From positions 62,001 to 126,000 of the forward strand of contig NZ_JAHKQF010000002.1 in assembly GCF_018860965.1 (NCBI RefSeq): a stretch of DNA of 64,000 nucleotides, written 5' to 3'. Source of the stretch: Alteromonas sp. C1M14 (GTDB lineage: Bacteria > Pseudomonadota > Gammaproteobacteria > Enterobacterales > Alteromonadaceae). The position numbers and the translations under genes are program-made. Of this stretch, positions 53,840 through 64,000 are shown piece by piece; within the stretch, counting starts at the first letter, position 1, and each line of letters starts with the position of its first letter. The notes under the pieces are model-generated. The model saw only the letters and a program-made list of their open reading frames with translations. It searched no databases and had not been told where the DNA came from.

Positions 53840-56164
53840 TCATATTTTGCAGGCGCCGCCGGCACAGTCGTCGTCATCTTCCAACACAGCGGTTTGTGCG
53901 TTTGGTTGAGACTCTTGCACTTGTTTTACCGCCACAGAACTGCTGTCGGTATTGCCATCACGGGTGTTATGGTAATACAGGGTTTTCACCCCCAATTTGT
54001 AAGCCGTAAGCAGATCTTTAAGTAACAGCTTCATTGGCACCTTGCCACTTTCGAACTTGCCTGGGTCGTAGCTGGTGTTGGCCGAAATGGTCTGATCAAT
54101 GAATTTTTGCATAATGCCTACCAGTTGTAGGTAACCATCATTAGACGGAATATCCCACAATAATTCATATTGATCTTTGAGGGTTTCGTATTCAGGCACC
54201 ACCTGTTTAAGCACGCCATCTTTACTGGATTTAATGCTGATATGACCACGAGGTGGTTCAATACCGTTTGTGGCATTGGATATTTGTGACGACGTTTCTG
54301 ATGGCATCAGAGCCGATAGGGTAGAGTTACGTAACCCATGGGCTAAAATTTCTTTACGTAGTCCTTCCCAGTCCATCTGCAAGGGTTCATCACATACTTT
54401 ATCCAGATCCTTTTTATAGGTATCGATAGGAAGCAAACCTTTGGCGTATGTGGTTTCGTTAAATTTAGGACATGCGCCTTTTTCTTTCGCTAAATTAACC
54501 GACGCTTTTAGCAAGTGGTATTGCATTGCCTCAAAGGTTTTGTGAATTAGGGAATTGGCACTAAAGTCAGAGTATTTCACGCCATTTTTTGCCAAGTAGT
54601 AGGCAAAGTTAATTACGCCAATACCTAAAGTACGTCGGTTCATGGTAGCGTGATACGCCGCTGGAACCGGATAGTCTTGGTAATCTAACAAGCTATCTAA
54701 CGCGCGCACGGCAAGATCCGACAACTCTTCAAATTCGTCTAATGAATTAATCGCACCTAGGTTAAACGCAGAAAGCGTACAAAGGGCAATTTCCCCATTT
54801 TCATCGTTAACGTGTTCTAACGGCTTAGTAGGCAACGCGATTTCAAGACACAAGTTGCTTTGTCTTACCGGCGCTACTGCAGGATCAAAGGGACTATGGG
54901 TATTACAGTGATCTACATTCTGTAAATAAATACGTCCTGTTGACGCACGTTCCTGCATAAACAGGCTAAACAATTCCATCGCTTTAATGCGTTTTTTACG
55001 AATGCTGTCGTCTTGTTCGTACTGTACGTATAAGCGTTCAAATTTATCTTGATCAGCAAAGAACGCGTCGTATAAACCTGGTACATCAGAAGGGCTAAAT
55101 AACGTGATGTAATCATCTTTCATCATACGCTGATACATCAGTTTATTAAATTGTACGCCGTAGTCGAGATGACGTACCCGGTTTTCTTCCACACCACGGT
55201 TATTTTTCAGTACCAGTAACGATTCAACTTCCATATGCCATAGGGGGTAGAACAAGGTCGCGGCGCCACCACGTACACCACCTTGAGAACAGCTTTTAAC
55301 TGCCGTTTGGAAGTATTTATAAAAAGGAATACAACCGGTGTGGAAGGCTTCGCCGCCACGAATCGGACTACCTAGGGCTCTGATGCGACCCGCATTCACA
55401 CCGATACCCGCGCGCTGGCTCACGTATTTTACAATGGCGCTGGCTGTGGCATTGATAGAATCTAAGCTATCACCGGTTTCGATAAGTACGCAGGAGCTAA
55501 ATTGACGAGTAGGGGTACGTACACCGGCCATGATTGGCGTTGGCAGTGACAACTTAAACGTTGAAGCCGCATCGTAAAAACGACGTATATAGCTAAGGCG
55601 AGTGGCTTTGTCGTAGCCGGCAAATAAACAGGCTGCTACCAACACATATAAAAATTGCGCGCTTTCGTATATATCACCGGTAACCCGATTTTGAACCAGG
55701 TATTTGCCTTCCAACTGCTTCACGGCAGCATAGCTGAAAGTCATGTCACGCCAGTGATCGATGAATTTGTCCATTTCATTGAATTCTTGTTCAGAGAAAT
55801 CAGACAACAAGTGTTCATCATATTTACCTGCCGCGACCATCTTTTGCACATGTTCATAAAGCGTGGGAGGCTCGAATTGCCCGTACGCTTTTTTACGTAA
55901 ATGAAAGATCGCAAGACGGGCAGCAAGATATTGATAATCAGGTGCCTCGGTAGAGATTAAGTCTGCGGCAGACTTAATGAGCGTTTCATGAATTTCACCG
56001 GTTTTTATACCGTCATAAAATTGTATTTGTGCTTTGATCTCTACCTGGGAAACAGAAACATTACTGAGTCCTTCTGCTGCCCATGTAATCACTTTGTGGA
56101 TTTTATCCAAATCAATGACTTCTTTTTCGCCATTGCGTTTGGTGACATACAGGTTGTTATTCAT
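53840..56164 (-). CDS. nrdA: Class Ia ribonucleoside-diphosphate reductase, alpha subunit
   Basis: The 774-residue R1 subunit reduces NDPs to dNDPs. The N-terminal ATP cone (about 4-92, starting LYVTKRNGEKEVIDLDKI) allows dATP feedback inhibition. The active site is visible as RQFSSCVLIETGDS (first redox cysteine), QSNLCLEIALP (Asn, thiyl-radical Cys, Glu) and the C-terminal cysteine pair DDCAGGACKI that takes electrons from thioredoxin or glutaredoxin. First gene of nrdA-nrdB-yfaE; nrdB follows after 72 bases. High certainty. Confidence 0.97.
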   Translation of the reverse strand: MNNNLYVTKRNGEKEVIDLDKIHKVITWAAEGLSNVSVSQVEIKAQIQFYDGIKTGEIHETLIKSAADLISTEAPDYQYLAARLAIFHLRKKAYGQFEPPTLYEHVQKMVAAGKYDEHLLSDFSEQEFNEMDKFIDHWRDMTFSYAAVKQLEGKYLVQNRVTGDIYESAQFLYVLVAACLFAGYDKATRLSYIRRFYDAASTFKLSLPTPIMAGVRTPTRQFSSCVLIETGDSLDSINATASAIVKYVSQRAGIGVNAGRIRALGSPIRGGEAFHTGCIPFYKYFQTAVKSCSQGGVRGGAATLFYPLWHMEVESLLVLKNNRGVEENRVRHLDYGVQFNKLMYQRMMKDDYITLFSPSDVPGLYDAFFADQDKFERLYVQYEQDDSIRKKRIKAMELFSLFMQERASTGRIYLQNVDHCNTHSPFDPAVAPVRQSNLCLEIALPTKPLEHVNDENGEIALCTLSAFNLGAINSLDEFEELSDLAVRALDSLLDYQDYPVPAAYHATMNRRTLGIGVINFAYYLAKNGVKYSDFSANSLIHKTFEAMQYHLLKASVNLAKEKGACPKFNETTYAKGLLPIDTYKKDLDKVCDEPLQMDWEGLRKEILAHGLRNSTLSALMPSETSSQISNATNGIEPPRGHISIKSSKDGVLKQVVPEYETLKDQYELLWDIPSNDGYLQLVGIMQKFIDQTISANTSYDPGKFESGKVPMKLLLKDLLTAYKLGVKTLYYHNTRDGNTDSSSVAVKQVQESQPNAQTAVLEDDDDCAGGACKI

Positions 56165-56585
56165 TTGTGTTGGCCGTTAGTTTGTTAGCGCATGAAGCGT
56201 GGGATAAAACCCTATTCATCGTTTTTTTGATAGAAAATGCAGCGAAATTTATATTGGTCCAGGGATGATCTCGAAGTAAATTCCGCGATCTCAAAATGAG
56301 CGGTGCCGACGTCGTCGCCGTCACCGTGGACACAACACAAGATAGTGAGGTTTGAATCATATTGCAACCCAATATCTGGTGTTTAAATGTACACTTAAAC
56401 CGACTTCAATTTTAGGTTAGTAACGACTCACCTAGTAAGGGTCGACTAAGCACAGATCAGGCAAATGCAACCGTTTTATTGTTTTTAATATTGGCATTAA
56501 AACTTTTTTACTTGCAAATTCTGGTTCGTTCATAAATACGACATGTAGATTAAATGCTGTCCATCGAGCACTACATGTTGTGATT
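56165..56585. promoter_or_regulatory. nrdA upstream region
   Basis: The 421 bases between nrdA and ubiG hold no gene I can support. The NrdR-type box pair (56335-56382) lies about 170-220 bases upstream of the nrdA ATG, implying a long leader. The part from 56400 to 56585 holds the ubiG 3' flank and nothing further that I recognise. Confidence 0.5.
56335..56382. promoter_or_regulatory. Tandem NrdR-type boxes upstream of nrdAB
   Basis: Box 1 is ACACAAGATAGTGAGG (56335-56350) and box 2 ACCCAATATCTGGTGT (56367-56382). Both resemble the 16-bp palindrome ACACwATATnTTGTGT of NrdR. A 16-bp gap (32 bp start to start) places them on one face of the helix, the known spacing for NrdR pairs. NrdR represses ribonucleotide reductase genes when (d)ATP is plentiful. 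Confidence 0.75.
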
Positions 56586-57290
56586 CTAGCCAGGTTTCTG
56601 CGTATGAATAATATAATTCACATCTATGTTTTTGTCGGATAAATAGAATTGACGACTGAGGGGATCCATATGCAGTCCAGTAGCATGACGTGCTGCAAGA
56701 TCGCTGCGATCTGTCATCGCCATTAACTCTGAAGGCTTAATGAAACGTTCGTGCTGATGGGTACCCCGAGGCACCAGTTTTAAAATGTATTCTGCACCCA
56801 CAATGCCCATCAACCAGGACTTAATATTTCTATTTAATGTAGAAAAGAAAACATGACCACCTGGCTTAACCAATTGTGAACATGCCTGAACGATAGAAGC
56901 AGGGTCGGGGACGTGTTCTAACATTTCCATACAGGTGACCACATCAAATGACCCTTCATGGGCTTGGGCATAGTCTTCGGCACTGACACAATGATAATCT
57001 ACTTCCACAGCGGACTCTAAACTATGGAGTTTCGCAACTTCTAAAGAGGCCTCGGCAAGATCGATACCCGTGACTTTCGCCCCCATTTTAGCCATCGACT
57101 CGGTAAGAATACCGCCGCCGCAGCCAACATCGAGTACCTGTTTGTCATATAAGCCATCACAATGTTGTTGCACGAAATCTAAGCGCAGGGGATTGATAAG
57201 GTGTAAAGGTTTAAATTCACTTTCAGTATCCCACCATCTAGAGGCGAGGTCACTGAACTTAGTAATTTCGTTATGATCCACATTTGACAT
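56586..57290 (-). CDS. ubiG: Ubiquinone biosynthesis O-methyltransferase
   Basis: The 234-residue SAM-dependent methyltransferase carries out both O-methylations in ubiquinone synthesis. SAM motif [20 protein letters not shown] is near residues 51-70, then [13 protein letters not shown] and [16 protein letters not shown]. The N-terminus [24 protein letters not shown] is diagnostic for UbiG. It is divergent from gyrA, the conserved ubiG-gyrA arrangement. Its product (ubiquinone) is the acceptor used by the ETF-QO encoded at the left end. High certainty. Confidence 0.96.
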   Translation of the reverse strand: MSNVDHNEITKFSDLASRWWDTESEFKPLHLINPLRLDFVQQHCDGLYDKQVLDVGCGGGILTESMAKMGAKVTGIDLAEASLEVAKLHSLESAVEVDYHCVSAEDYAQAHEGSFDVVTCMEMLEHVPDPASIVQACSQLVKPGGHVFFSTLNRNIKSWLMGIVGAEYILKLVPRGTHQHERFIKPSELMAMTDRSDLAARHATGLHMDPLSRQFYLSDKNIDVNYIIHTQKPG

Positions 57291-57586
57291 TGGCGTTGCT
57301 TCTATTTTTTGCTAACCGATAAAACAATGAGATTACGATACATGATATGGCACTAAAATGGGATGTTTCTGCTGTGGGAAAGGTTTGATTGGGCGAAAAA
57401 TAACCGCTTGGTTACTTGCAAGCCCAAGACACCTTATTAAGCGCTACATTAATTTTTCATCCGGTGATACACTTACAGATTACTTGTACACCCCATAATA
57501 TAAGAAAGCGATGCTGTGATAGGCTTTTCTTTAAGATCTATTGCAGTGGATACGCTGATAATCTGAATCAAGGGACATAGCAGTTT
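57291..57586. promoter_or_regulatory. Divergent ubiG/gyrA promoter region
   Basis: These 296 bases contain no gene. GGGA precedes the gyrA ATG by about ten bases. I could not settle promoter elements with confidence. Confidence 0.4.
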
Positions 57587-60283
57587 ATGACTGATAACGC
57601 TAAAGAAATTCTCCCCGTTAATATAGAGGAAGAACTCAAGAATTCTTATCTCGATTATGCGATGAGCGTTATTGTCGGGCGCGCATTGCCTGACGTAAGA
57701 GACGGCCTCAAACCCGTACACCGTCGCGTTTTATTTGCGATGAACGAACTTAAGAATGACTTTAATAAGCCGTATAAAAAATCTGCCCGTGTGGTGGGTG
57801 ACGTTATCGGTAAATATCATCCTCACGGTGATAGCGCAGTGTACGACACCATCGTACGGATGGCGCAACCGTTCTCTTTGCGTTATATGCTGGTTGATGG
57901 CCAAGGGAACTTTGGTTCCGTTGATGGTGATTCAGCCGCTGCCATGCGTTACACCGAAGTTCGTATGGCCAAAATTGCCCACGAGCTGTTGGCTGATTTA
58001 GAAAAAGAAACCGTTGATTTTGTTCCTAACTACGACGGTACTGAACATATTCCTGATGTACTGCCTACTAAAGTACCTAACTTATTAGTTAACGGCTCTT
58101 CCGGTATTGCAGTAGGTATGGCGACGAACATTCCGCCACATAACCTAACCGAAGTAATTAACGGCTGTATTGCATTAATTGAAGATTCGTCCATTACCAT
58201 TGACGATCTAATGCAATATATCCCGGGGCCGGATTTTCCTACTGCCGCCATGATCAGCGGACGCAAGGGTATTGATGATGCGTATCGTACCGGACGGGGA
58301 AAAATCTACCTACGCGCTAAAGCCGATATCGAAACCGATGCCAATGGTAAAGAAACCATCATCGTTAACGAAATTCCCTATCAGGTAAATAAAGCACGCT
58401 TAATTGAAAAGATCGCTGAGCTGGTTAAAGAAAAGCGCATTGAAGGCATTTCTGCACTTCGTGACGAGTCTGACAAAGACGGCATGCGTATTGTCGTAGA
58501 AGTTAAGCGAAATGAATCAGCGGAAGTCTTATTGAATCATTTGTATGCCAATACCCAGTTACAAACGGTATTTGGTATCAATATGGTGGCATTGGACAAT
58601 AATCAGCCTAAGGTATTTAACCTTAAGGAAATGCTCGAAGCCTTTATTCTTCATCGTCGTGAAGTGGTAACCCGACGCACGGTGTTCGAATTACGTAAGG
58701 CCCGGGATCGGGCTCATATATTGGAAGGGCTGGCTATCGCGCTCACCAATATCGATCCTATTATTGAATTAATCAAAGCGTCGCCGAGTCCTGCTGAAGC
58801 GAAAAAAGGCTTAGTCTCCCAAGGCTGGCAATTAGGCGATGTTGCAGACATGCTCGAAAGAGCGGGTGATGATGCGGCAAGACCAGATTGGCTAACGCCA
58901 GAATTTGGTATCAGAGACGGTAAGTATTACCTCACTGAGCAACAAGCCCAAGCAATACTCGACCTTCGTTTGCACAAGCTAACGGGTTTAGAGCACGAAA
59001 AAATTCTGGGTGAGTATAAAGAGTTACTCGAAGTTATTGCTGAATTACTGCATATACTGCGTAGCCCAGAGCGCCTTATGGAAGTGATTCGTGAAGAACT
59101 AGAAAAAGTTCGTGAAGAATTTGGTGATGAACGTCGCACGGAAATTACCGCAGCTAGCCACGATATTGATATTGAAGATCTTATCGAACAAGAAGATGTG
59201 GTAGTCACCTTGTCCCGTGAAGGGTATGTGAAATACCAGAAACTGACTGAATACGAAGCTCAGCGTCGCGGTGGTAAGGGTAAATCGGCCACGCGAATGA
59301 AAGATGAAGATATCATCGAGCGTTTATTGGTGGCTAACACCCATGATCATATTTTATGTTTCTCAACCCGTGGTCGCTTGTATTGGTTGAAAGTGTATCA
59401 ATTACCTTTCGCCAGTCGAAATGCCCGTGGTAAACCCATCGTTAATATTTTGCCGTTACAAGACGACGAGCGGATCACTGCTATCTTGCCTATCAAGGAA
59501 TTTGAAGAAGGTAAGTTTGTACTGATGGCCACCGCAAACGGTACGGTGAAGAAAACCGATCTTAGCTCTTATTCCAGACCCCGTTCCAACGGTATTATTG
59601 CCGTGAACCTTAATGAGGGTGACGAATTAATAGGCGTGGCCATTACCCATGGAGATGACGATATCATGTTGTTCTCCGATGAAGGTAAAGTGGTGCGCTT
59701 TAACGAAAAATTGCGAGATTCTGAAACCGGTGAAGTGAAACGGGATCCGGAAACTGGCGAAGAACTAATGGCCTTGCGTCCCATGGGACGTACTGCTACC
59801 GGTGTGAGGGGAATACGCTTACAAGATGGACAACGGGTGGTATCGCTTATTGTTCCGCGGGGCGAGGGCGCCATTTTGACGGCCACAGAAAATGGCTATG
59901 GTAAACGTACGCCATTAGAAGATTATCCAGCGAAAAGTCGTGCTACCCAAGGCGTGGTTTCTATCAAGGTGTCAGAACGGAACGGTAAAGTAGTTGGTGC
60001 CGTACAAGTAGACAGTCATGATGAAATTATGTTGATCAGTGATCAAGGTACCTTGGTACGTACTCGCGTTGATGAAGTTTCAATGGTAGGACGAAATACC
60101 CAAGGTGTTCGCCTCATTCGCACTGCTGAAGATGAGAACGTTGTTGGATTGCAACGCATCGAAGAAGTGATAGACGAAGAACTTGAAATACATGAAGACG
60201 GGGAAGACACCGTCGAAGCATCAGTAAACGAAGATGCCGCTGCTGATAGCAGTGAAAATGATAAGCCAACGACGGAAGAATAA
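57587..60283 (+). CDS. gyrA: DNA gyrase subunit A
   Basis: The 898-residue GyrA forms the DNA cleavage-reunion core of gyrase with GyrB. The active-site tyrosine is Y122 (AMRYTEV). The quinolone-resistance region reads [12 protein letters not shown] with S83 and D87, both wild-type, so no gyrA resistance allele is seen. QRRGGKGKS near 563-571 is the GyrA-box that wraps DNA, followed by the six-bladed C-terminal propeller and an acidic tail. Length is near E. coli (875). It is divergent from ubiG and followed by two hairpins before serC. High certainty. Confidence 0.97.
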   Translation: MTDNAKEILPVNIEEELKNSYLDYAMSVIVGRALPDVRDGLKPVHRRVLFAMNELKNDFNKPYKKSARVVGDVIGKYHPHGDSAVYDTIVRMAQPFSLRYMLVDGQGNFGSVDGDSAAAMRYTEVRMAKIAHELLADLEKETVDFVPNYDGTEHIPDVLPTKVPNLLVNGSSGIAVGMATNIPPHNLTEVINGCIALIEDSSITIDDLMQYIPGPDFPTAAMISGRKGIDDAYRTGRGKIYLRAKADIETDANGKETIIVNEIPYQVNKARLIEKIAELVKEKRIEGISALRDESDKDGMRIVVEVKRNESAEVLLNHLYANTQLQTVFGINMVALDNNQPKVFNLKEMLEAFILHRREVVTRRTVFELRKARDRAHILEGLAIALTNIDPIIELIKASPSPAEAKKGLVSQGWQLGDVADMLERAGDDAARPDWLTPEFGIRDGKYYLTEQQAQAILDLRLHKLTGLEHEKILGEYKELLEVIAELLHILRSPERLMEVIREELEKVREEFGDERRTEITAASHDIDIEDLIEQEDVVVTLSREGYVKYQKLTEYEAQRRGGKGKSATRMKDEDIIERLLVANTHDHILCFSTRGRLYWLKVYQLPFASRNARGKPIVNILPLQDDERITAILPIKEFEEGKFVLMATANGTVKKTDLSSYSRPRSNGIIAVNLNEGDELIGVAITHGDDDIMLFSDEGKVVRFNEKLRDSETGEVKRDPETGEELMALRPMGRTATGVRGIRLQDGQRVVSLIVPRGEGAILTATENGYGKRTPLEDYPAKSRATQGVVSIKVSERNGKVVGAVQVDSHDEIMLISDQGTLVRTRVDEVSMVGRNTQGVRLIRTAEDENVVGLQRIEEVIDEELEIHEDGEDTVEASVNEDAAADSSENDKPTTEE

Positions 60284-60288
60284 GTGCG

Positions 60289-60310
60289 GCGCCTCTTTTT
60301 TAAGAGGCGC
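60289..60310 (+). terminator. First hairpin downstream of gyrA
   Basis: GCGCCTC and GAGGCGC pair across TTTTTTTAA, six bases past the gyrA stop. The T run lies in the loop rather than after the stem, so this hairpin may protect the 3' end or pause polymerase rather than terminate. Confidence 0.5.
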
Positions 60311-60324
60311 GTTGATCCTTATTT

Positions 60325-60354
60325 AACAAGCGGCTTTTGCCGCTTGTTTTGTTT
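60325..60354 (+). terminator. Rho-independent terminator between gyrA and serC
   Basis: CAAGCGGC-TTTT-GCCGCTTG is followed by TTTTGTTT, 20 bases before the serC ATG. It probably ends most gyrA transcripts; the serC operon would then need read-through or a promoter inside gyrA. Confidence 0.75.
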
Positions 60355-60373
60355 ACAGGTATTGAAAGAACAT

Positions 60374-61459
60374 ATGAATAAAGTATTTAACTTCAGTGCA
60401 GGGCCGGCAATGTTGCCAGCAGAAGTCATGGCGCAGGCACAAAGTGAATTCCTCAATTGGCAAGGTTCAGGTTGCTCAGTGATGGAAGTTAGCCATCGGG
60501 GTAAAGCGTTTATCGAAGTTGCGGCTACCGCCGAACAAGATTTACGAGATTTACTCGCTGTGCCCGACAATTATAAGGTGCTGTTTGCCCATGGTGGTGG
60601 TCGAGGGCAATTTGCTTCTGTTCCGCTTAATATTTCCAATGCAAACGACACCTCGTTACATCTCGTGACAGGCTCTTGGTCAAAAGGGGCGGTGGCGGAA
60701 GCTAGCAAATATAATCAGGCCAAAGTGGTAGGCGAAACCATCGCTAAAGACGGTTTGCAGTTTGTACCTAAACTGACCGCAAACGAGATTGACCCGTCAG
60801 CGGCATATTTACATTTTTGTCCTAATGAAACCGTAGATGGCATCGCTTTTGACTGGTTACCCCAAAGTGGCGATGTGCCGTTAGTGTCTGATATGTCATC
60901 TTGTATCTTGTCTCAACCGCTGGATGTTAGCCGTCATGGAATAATCTATGCGGGTGCGCAAAAAAATATCGGTCCATCTGGATTGTCGGTACTGATTGTG
61001 CGTGATGATCTTATCGGTAAAGCCCGTAAAGAAACGCCTTCTATCTTTAATTATGAACTGATGGCGAAACACGACTCTATGTATAACACGCCACCCACTT
61101 TCTCTTGGTACTTAGCCGGCTTGGTATTTAAATGGCTGAAGGCTAATGGTGGACTAGAGGCCATGGCACAACGCAATAAAGAAAAAGCGGCGTTATTATA
61201 TAGCGCTATCGATAGTAGCGATTTTTATAGCAATCCCGTGCATCCCGAAAACCGTTCTCGTATGAACGTACCTTTCCATTTAGCCGACGATTCACTTAAC
61301 GCCTTATTTTTAGAGGAATCTTCCCAAGCGGGACTGATGGCCCTTAAAGGTCACCGTTCGGTGGGCGGTATGCGAGCCAGTATTTACAATGCGATGCCCA
61401 TCGACGGTGTGGTCGCCTTGGTTGATTTTATGCAGCAGTTTGAGAAGAAGCACGGGTAG
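60374..61459 (+). CDS. serC: Phosphoserine aminotransferase
   Basis: The 361-residue class V aminotransferase makes phosphoserine and, in pyridoxal synthesis, 4-phosphohydroxythreonine. N-terminal [33 protein letters not shown], and the PLP lysine in [14 protein letters not shown] define the family. ATG 60374 gives almost the E. coli length (362); earlier in-frame codons fall in the gyrA terminators. It is followed six bases later by aroA. serC-aroA-cmk-rpsA is the standard gammaproteobacterial order. High certainty. Confidence 0.96.
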   Translation: MNKVFNFSAGPAMLPAEVMAQAQSEFLNWQGSGCSVMEVSHRGKAFIEVAATAEQDLRDLLAVPDNYKVLFAHGGGRGQFASVPLNISNANDTSLHLVTGSWSKGAVAEASKYNQAKVVGETIAKDGLQFVPKLTANEIDPSAAYLHFCPNETVDGIAFDWLPQSGDVPLVSDMSSCILSQPLDVSRHGIIYAGAQKNIGPSGLSVLIVRDDLIGKARKETPSIFNYELMAKHDSMYNTPPTFSWYLAGLVFKWLKANGGLEAMAQRNKEKAALLYSAIDSSDFYSNPVHPENRSRMNVPFHLADDSLNALFLEESSQAGLMALKGHRSVGGMRASIYNAMPIDGVVALVDFMQQFEKKHG

Positions 61460-61465
61460 CAGTCA

Positions 61466-62749
61466 ATGGAACAACTTACATTATCGCCAATTAACCGGGT
61501 TAACGGCGAAGTTAACGTCCCGGGGTCAAAAAGTTTGTCAAACCGCGCCTTACTATTAGCGGCATTGGCAGAAGGTGAAACCACCCTAACCAATCTTCTC
61601 GATAGCGAAGACATTCACCATATGCTTAACGCATTGGTGAAGCTGGGGGTTAGCTATCAACTTAGTCCCTGCAAAACCCAATGCGTGGTGCAAGGGGTGG
61701 GCGGAAAATTCGATAAACAAGACGGGCCAGTAGAATTGTTTTTGGGCAATGCTGGTACGGCTATGCGTCCGTTATGTGCGGTGCTTGCCGCCAGTGATAT
61801 TGAGGTCACGCTAACGGGTGAACCTCGCATGGAAGAACGGCCCATTGGCGATCTCGTGGATGCCCTCAATCATATTGGCGCAAAGATTACGTATTTAAAA
61901 GAAACAGGATTTCCACCACTAAAAATTGAAGGCTGCCCGTTATCAGGCAGTGAGGTTTTTGTTGATGGCAGTGTTTCAAGTCAGTTTTTAACGGCAGTGC
62001 TTATGGCCGCCCCGTTATTTGAAACAGATACGTTAATTCGCATAAAAGGCGAATTAGTGTCTAAGCCTTATATTGATATTACTCTAGATACCATGGCCAA
62101 ATTTGGTATTAACGTGGTGAATAACGATTACGCCAGCTTTGCGGTGAAAGGTAAACAGGTTTACCAGGCACCCGGTACGTTCTTGGTCGAAGGGGATGCG
62201 TCTTCGGCGTCCTACTTCCTTGCTGCCGGAGCAATAAAAGGTGGTACCGTTAAAGTAACGGGTATTGGCAGTGAAAGTATTCAAGGGGATATTCGTTTTG
62301 CCGATGTATTGGAAGCCATGGGCGCGACGATCACTTGGCATGCGGATGCCATCGAAGTAGAAGGGGCGCCGTTAAAAGGCGTGGATATGGATATGAATCA
62401 TATCCCTGATGCAGCTATGACCATTGCGACTACGGCGCTGTTCGCAGCAGGTCCAACCTCCATCCGTAATATTTATAACTGGCGCGTTAAAGAAACTGAC
62501 AGATTGTTCGCCATGGCGACGGAACTTCGCAAGCTAGGTGTGGAAGTGGAAGAAGGCCACGATTACATTACAGTGTGGCCATGTGAGAAGTTAAAACACG
62601 CTGCCATTGATACTTATAATGATCACCGTATTGCCATGTGTTTTTCGTTAGTGGCACTGAGCAATACCGCAGTGACAATTAACGATCCAGGTTGTACAGC
62701 AAAAACCTTCCCTGATTATTTTTCTCGGTTCGCCACCATCTGCCAATAA
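61466..62749 (+). CDS. aroA: 3-phosphoshikimate 1-carboxyvinyltransferase (EPSP synthase)
   Basis: The 427-residue EPSP synthase joins shikimate 3-phosphate and PEP in aromatic amino acid synthesis. N-terminal [18 protein letters not shown], the class I PEP-site segment [13 protein letters not shown] (residues 91-103) and the C-terminal [19 protein letters not shown] are all intact; no substitution associated with glyphosate resistance is seen in that segment. Six bases follow serC, so they share a transcript; cmk follows after 138 bases. Length equals E. coli AroA (427). High certainty. Confidence 0.97.
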   Translation: MEQLTLSPINRVNGEVNVPGSKSLSNRALLLAALAEGETTLTNLLDSEDIHHMLNALVKLGVSYQLSPCKTQCVVQGVGGKFDKQDGPVELFLGNAGTAMRPLCAVLAASDIEVTLTGEPRMEERPIGDLVDALNHIGAKITYLKETGFPPLKIEGCPLSGSEVFVDGSVSSQFLTAVLMAAPLFETDTLIRIKGELVSKPYIDITLDTMAKFGINVVNNDYASFAVKGKQVYQAPGTFLVEGDASSASYFLAAGAIKGGTVKVTGIGSESIQGDIRFADVLEAMGATITWHADAIEVEGAPLKGVDMDMNHIPDAAMTIATTALFAAGPTSIRNIYNWRVKETDRLFAMATELRKLGVEVEEGHDYITVWPCEKLKHAAIDTYNDHRIAMCFSLVALSNTAVTINDPGCTAKTFPDYFSRFATICQ

Positions 62750-62887
62750 ACTCGGCTTGTGCACGAGAAAGCGCATTTTACGTCTTAGAAGTGAGGTGCC
62801 GACAATACTTTAGTTGGCATTGCTTCTGTAGGAGAGGTGCGTATAATTGCGCGCGATTTATTAACCTTTTTTTAAACTGGAGCAGGC

Positions 62888-63562
62888 ATGCAACCTATCC
62901 CTGTCGTCACGGTTGACGGACCAAGTGGAGCGGGCAAAGGAACCCTTAGTAGTTTGCTAGCAGAAAAACTTGGCTGGCATTTCCTTGACAGTGGCGCGAT
63001 TTATCGTGTTTTAGCTGTAGCGGCGTTACATCATGATTTACCCATCGATGACGAGGCATGTGTTGTGCCCTTGGCCTCTGGTCTTGATGTCAGTTTTGAA
63101 ACTGAGGGTAATGCGGCACGTATTATCTTGGAAGGCGAGGATGTTACTGACGATATTCGCTCAGAGCAAGTTGCAGCGGCGGCGTCTAAAGTTGCTGCTC
63201 TACCTCGGGTAAGAGAAGCCTTGTTGCGTCGCCAGCGAGCTTTTCAGCAACTGCCTGGTTTAGTCGCGGATGGTCGCGATATGGGAACGGTGGTGTTTCC
63301 TGATGCGGGTGTAAAGCTATTTCTTACCGCTAGTGCCGAGGCACGGGCCGAGCGACGCTACAGCCAGTTGAAAAACAAAGGTATGGATGTTAATATTGCG
63401 CGCCTTTTAACCGATATTAAAGCGCGGGATGATCGTGATGCGAATCGCGCCATAGCGCCATTAGTACCGGCAGAAGATGCGGTAATTATAGATTCTACGC
63501 ACTTGGATATAACGCAAGTGTTTGATAAAGCGATGGAAATCATCAACGCTAAACTACGTTAG
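62888..63562 (+). CDS. cmk: Cytidylate kinase
   Basis: The 224-residue P-loop kinase phosphorylates CMP and dCMP. Walker A loop [21 protein letters not shown] is at residues 10-30, LDSGAIYR at 34-41 binds CMP, and [13 protein letters not shown] with the following RAERRYSQL supply substrate and lid residues. CTGGAGCAGGC stands before the ATG. It lies between aroA and rpsA as in most gammaproteobacteria. The 138 bases between aroA and cmk may hold a promoter. High certainty. Confidence 0.96.
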   Translation: MQPIPVVTVDGPSGAGKGTLSSLLAEKLGWHFLDSGAIYRVLAVAALHHDLPIDDEACVVPLASGLDVSFETEGNAARIILEGEDVTDDIRSEQVAAAASKVAALPRVREALLRRQRAFQQLPGLVADGRDMGTVVFPDAGVKLFLTASAEARAERRYSQLKNKGMDVNIARLLTDIKARDDRDANRAIAPLVPAEDAVIIDSTHLDITQVFDKAMEIINAKLR

Positions 63563-63692
63563 TTCGTAGCGGTTACGCTGACTGTTTCTGTTAAATTGTT
63601 ATTTGTCGACACAGGATGTGACGATTTTTGTTAGTAACCCCACGTTATCCGGACTGTAATGTGGTTGTCAACTTAAAATTAACTGAACTTAT

Positions 63693-64000
63693 ATGACTGA
63701 AAATTTTGCACAACTTTTTGAAGAAAGCCTACAGGAATTAGAAACTCGTCCTGGATCCATTGTTAAAGGTACTGTTGTTTCTATCGACAAAGACATCGTT
63801 CTTGTTGATGCAGGCTTGAAATCAGAAAGTGCTATACCAGCCGACCAATTCAAAAACGCCGAAGGCGAACTTGAAATCGCTGTTGGCGACTCTGTAGATG
63901 TAGCCCTTGATGCAGTAGAAGATGGTTTCGGTGAAACAATCCTGTCTCGTGAAAAAGCGAAGCGTCACGAAGCGTGGGTTGAGCTGGAAAAAGCTTACGA
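63693..64000 (+). CDS. rpsA: 30S ribosomal protein S1 (5' part only)
   Basis: The first 102 codons are present; the gene continues past the window. [17 protein letters not shown] is the standard S1 N-terminus that anchors to protein S2, followed by the first S1 domain [26 protein letters not shown]1 unwinds and delivers mRNAs to the 30S subunit. No GGAG-type ribosome site precedes the ATG (AACTGAACTTAT), which fits the known S1-dependent, autoregulated initiation of rpsA in E. coli. It lies 130 bases after cmk. High certainty. Confidence 0.97.
   Translation, partial: MTENFAQLFEESLQELETRPGSIVKGTVVSIDKDIVLVDAGLKSESAIPADQFKNAEGELEIAVGDSVDVALDAVEDGFGETILSREKAKRHEAWVELEKAY

Noticed and set aside
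56157..56372. A 71-codon minus-strand frame upstream of nrdA
   Set aside because: It overlaps the NrdR-type box region and the nrdA start; the composition is not protein-like.
1..64000. tRNA/rRNA genes, insertion sequences, prophage, CRISPR
   Set aside because: Reading the intergenic gaps gave no cloverleaf, transposase, integrase or spaced direct-repeat array.

Overview
The window is a 64 kb piece of a gammaproteobacterial chromosome, most likely from the Alteromonadaceae (Alteromonas and relatives). Reasons: the electron-transfer flavoprotein genes lie divergent from ETF-ubiquinone oxidoreductase, the FadE is of the long 810-residue type, there is a rhombosortase-type rhomboid, two runs of genes follow the order known from enteric bacteria and vibrios (purMN/hda/bepA/perM/bcp/gcvR/dapA/bamC/purC and yfaE/nrdB/nrdA/ubiG/gyrA), and base composition looks to be in the mid-40s % GC by eye. 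The genus is an inference. I see no prophage, insertion sequence, CRISPR array, rRNA or tRNA gene; this looks like core chromosome with a few accessory cassettes.

Layout. 0-5 kb: alpha/beta hydrolase (cut by the window start), an H-NS-family nucleoid protein, ETF-ubiquinone oxidoreductase, and the divergent etfBA pair, with a perfect 16-bp palindrome between them. 5-15 kb: a stand-alone CBM48 protein, an RND efflux adaptor and pump, a small unknown gene behind two LexA-type boxes, an orphan receiver-domain protein, an aromatic/aspartate aminotransferase, and a cystathionine-gamma-synthase-family PLP enzyme. 15-27.8 kb: an S9 peptidase lipoprotein, a rhombosortase-like rhomboid, an enoyl-CoA hydratase-family protein, gamma-glutamyltransferase, a small lipoprotein, cysK, xdhC-mocA (molybdenum hydroxylase maturation), a second rhomboid, a MATE transporter and moeA. 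27.9-34.5 kb (all minus strand): cmoA-cmoB, then a four-gene cassette: glycerate 3-kinase, an MPGP-type phosphatase, glucosyl-3-phosphoglycerate synthase and a GH13_18 phosphorylase. 34.6-38 kb: a LuxR-type response regulator and fadE with a FadR-like operator. 38-52.4 kb: a DUF3108 protein, purN, purM, a DUF2066 protein, hda, DUF2069, wrbA, arsC-like, a TlpA-like thioredoxin, bepA, perM, bcp, gcvR, dapA, bamC, purC and an EamA permease. 52.3-64 kb: yfaE-nrdB-nrdA behind tandem NrdR-type boxes, ubiG, gyrA, serC, aroA, cmk and the start of rpsA.

How the parts work together. The four-gene cassette can be read as a closed glucosylglycerate cycle: D-glycerate is phosphorylated to 3-phosphoglycerate, glucosylated, dephosphorylated to the compatible solute glucosylglycerate, and recovered by phosphorolysis as glucose 1-phosphate and D-glycerate, which the kinase can re-enter. 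The ETF genes and fadE belong to acyl-CoA oxidation and each carries an operator-like palindrome. The nrd genes, gyrA, hda and the LexA-type gene tie parts of the window to DNA replication and repair. The main unknowns are the putatively SOS-controlled gene at 10125-10496, the receiver-domain protein that follows it, and an isolated strong terminator at 15102-15130 that may end a small RNA.
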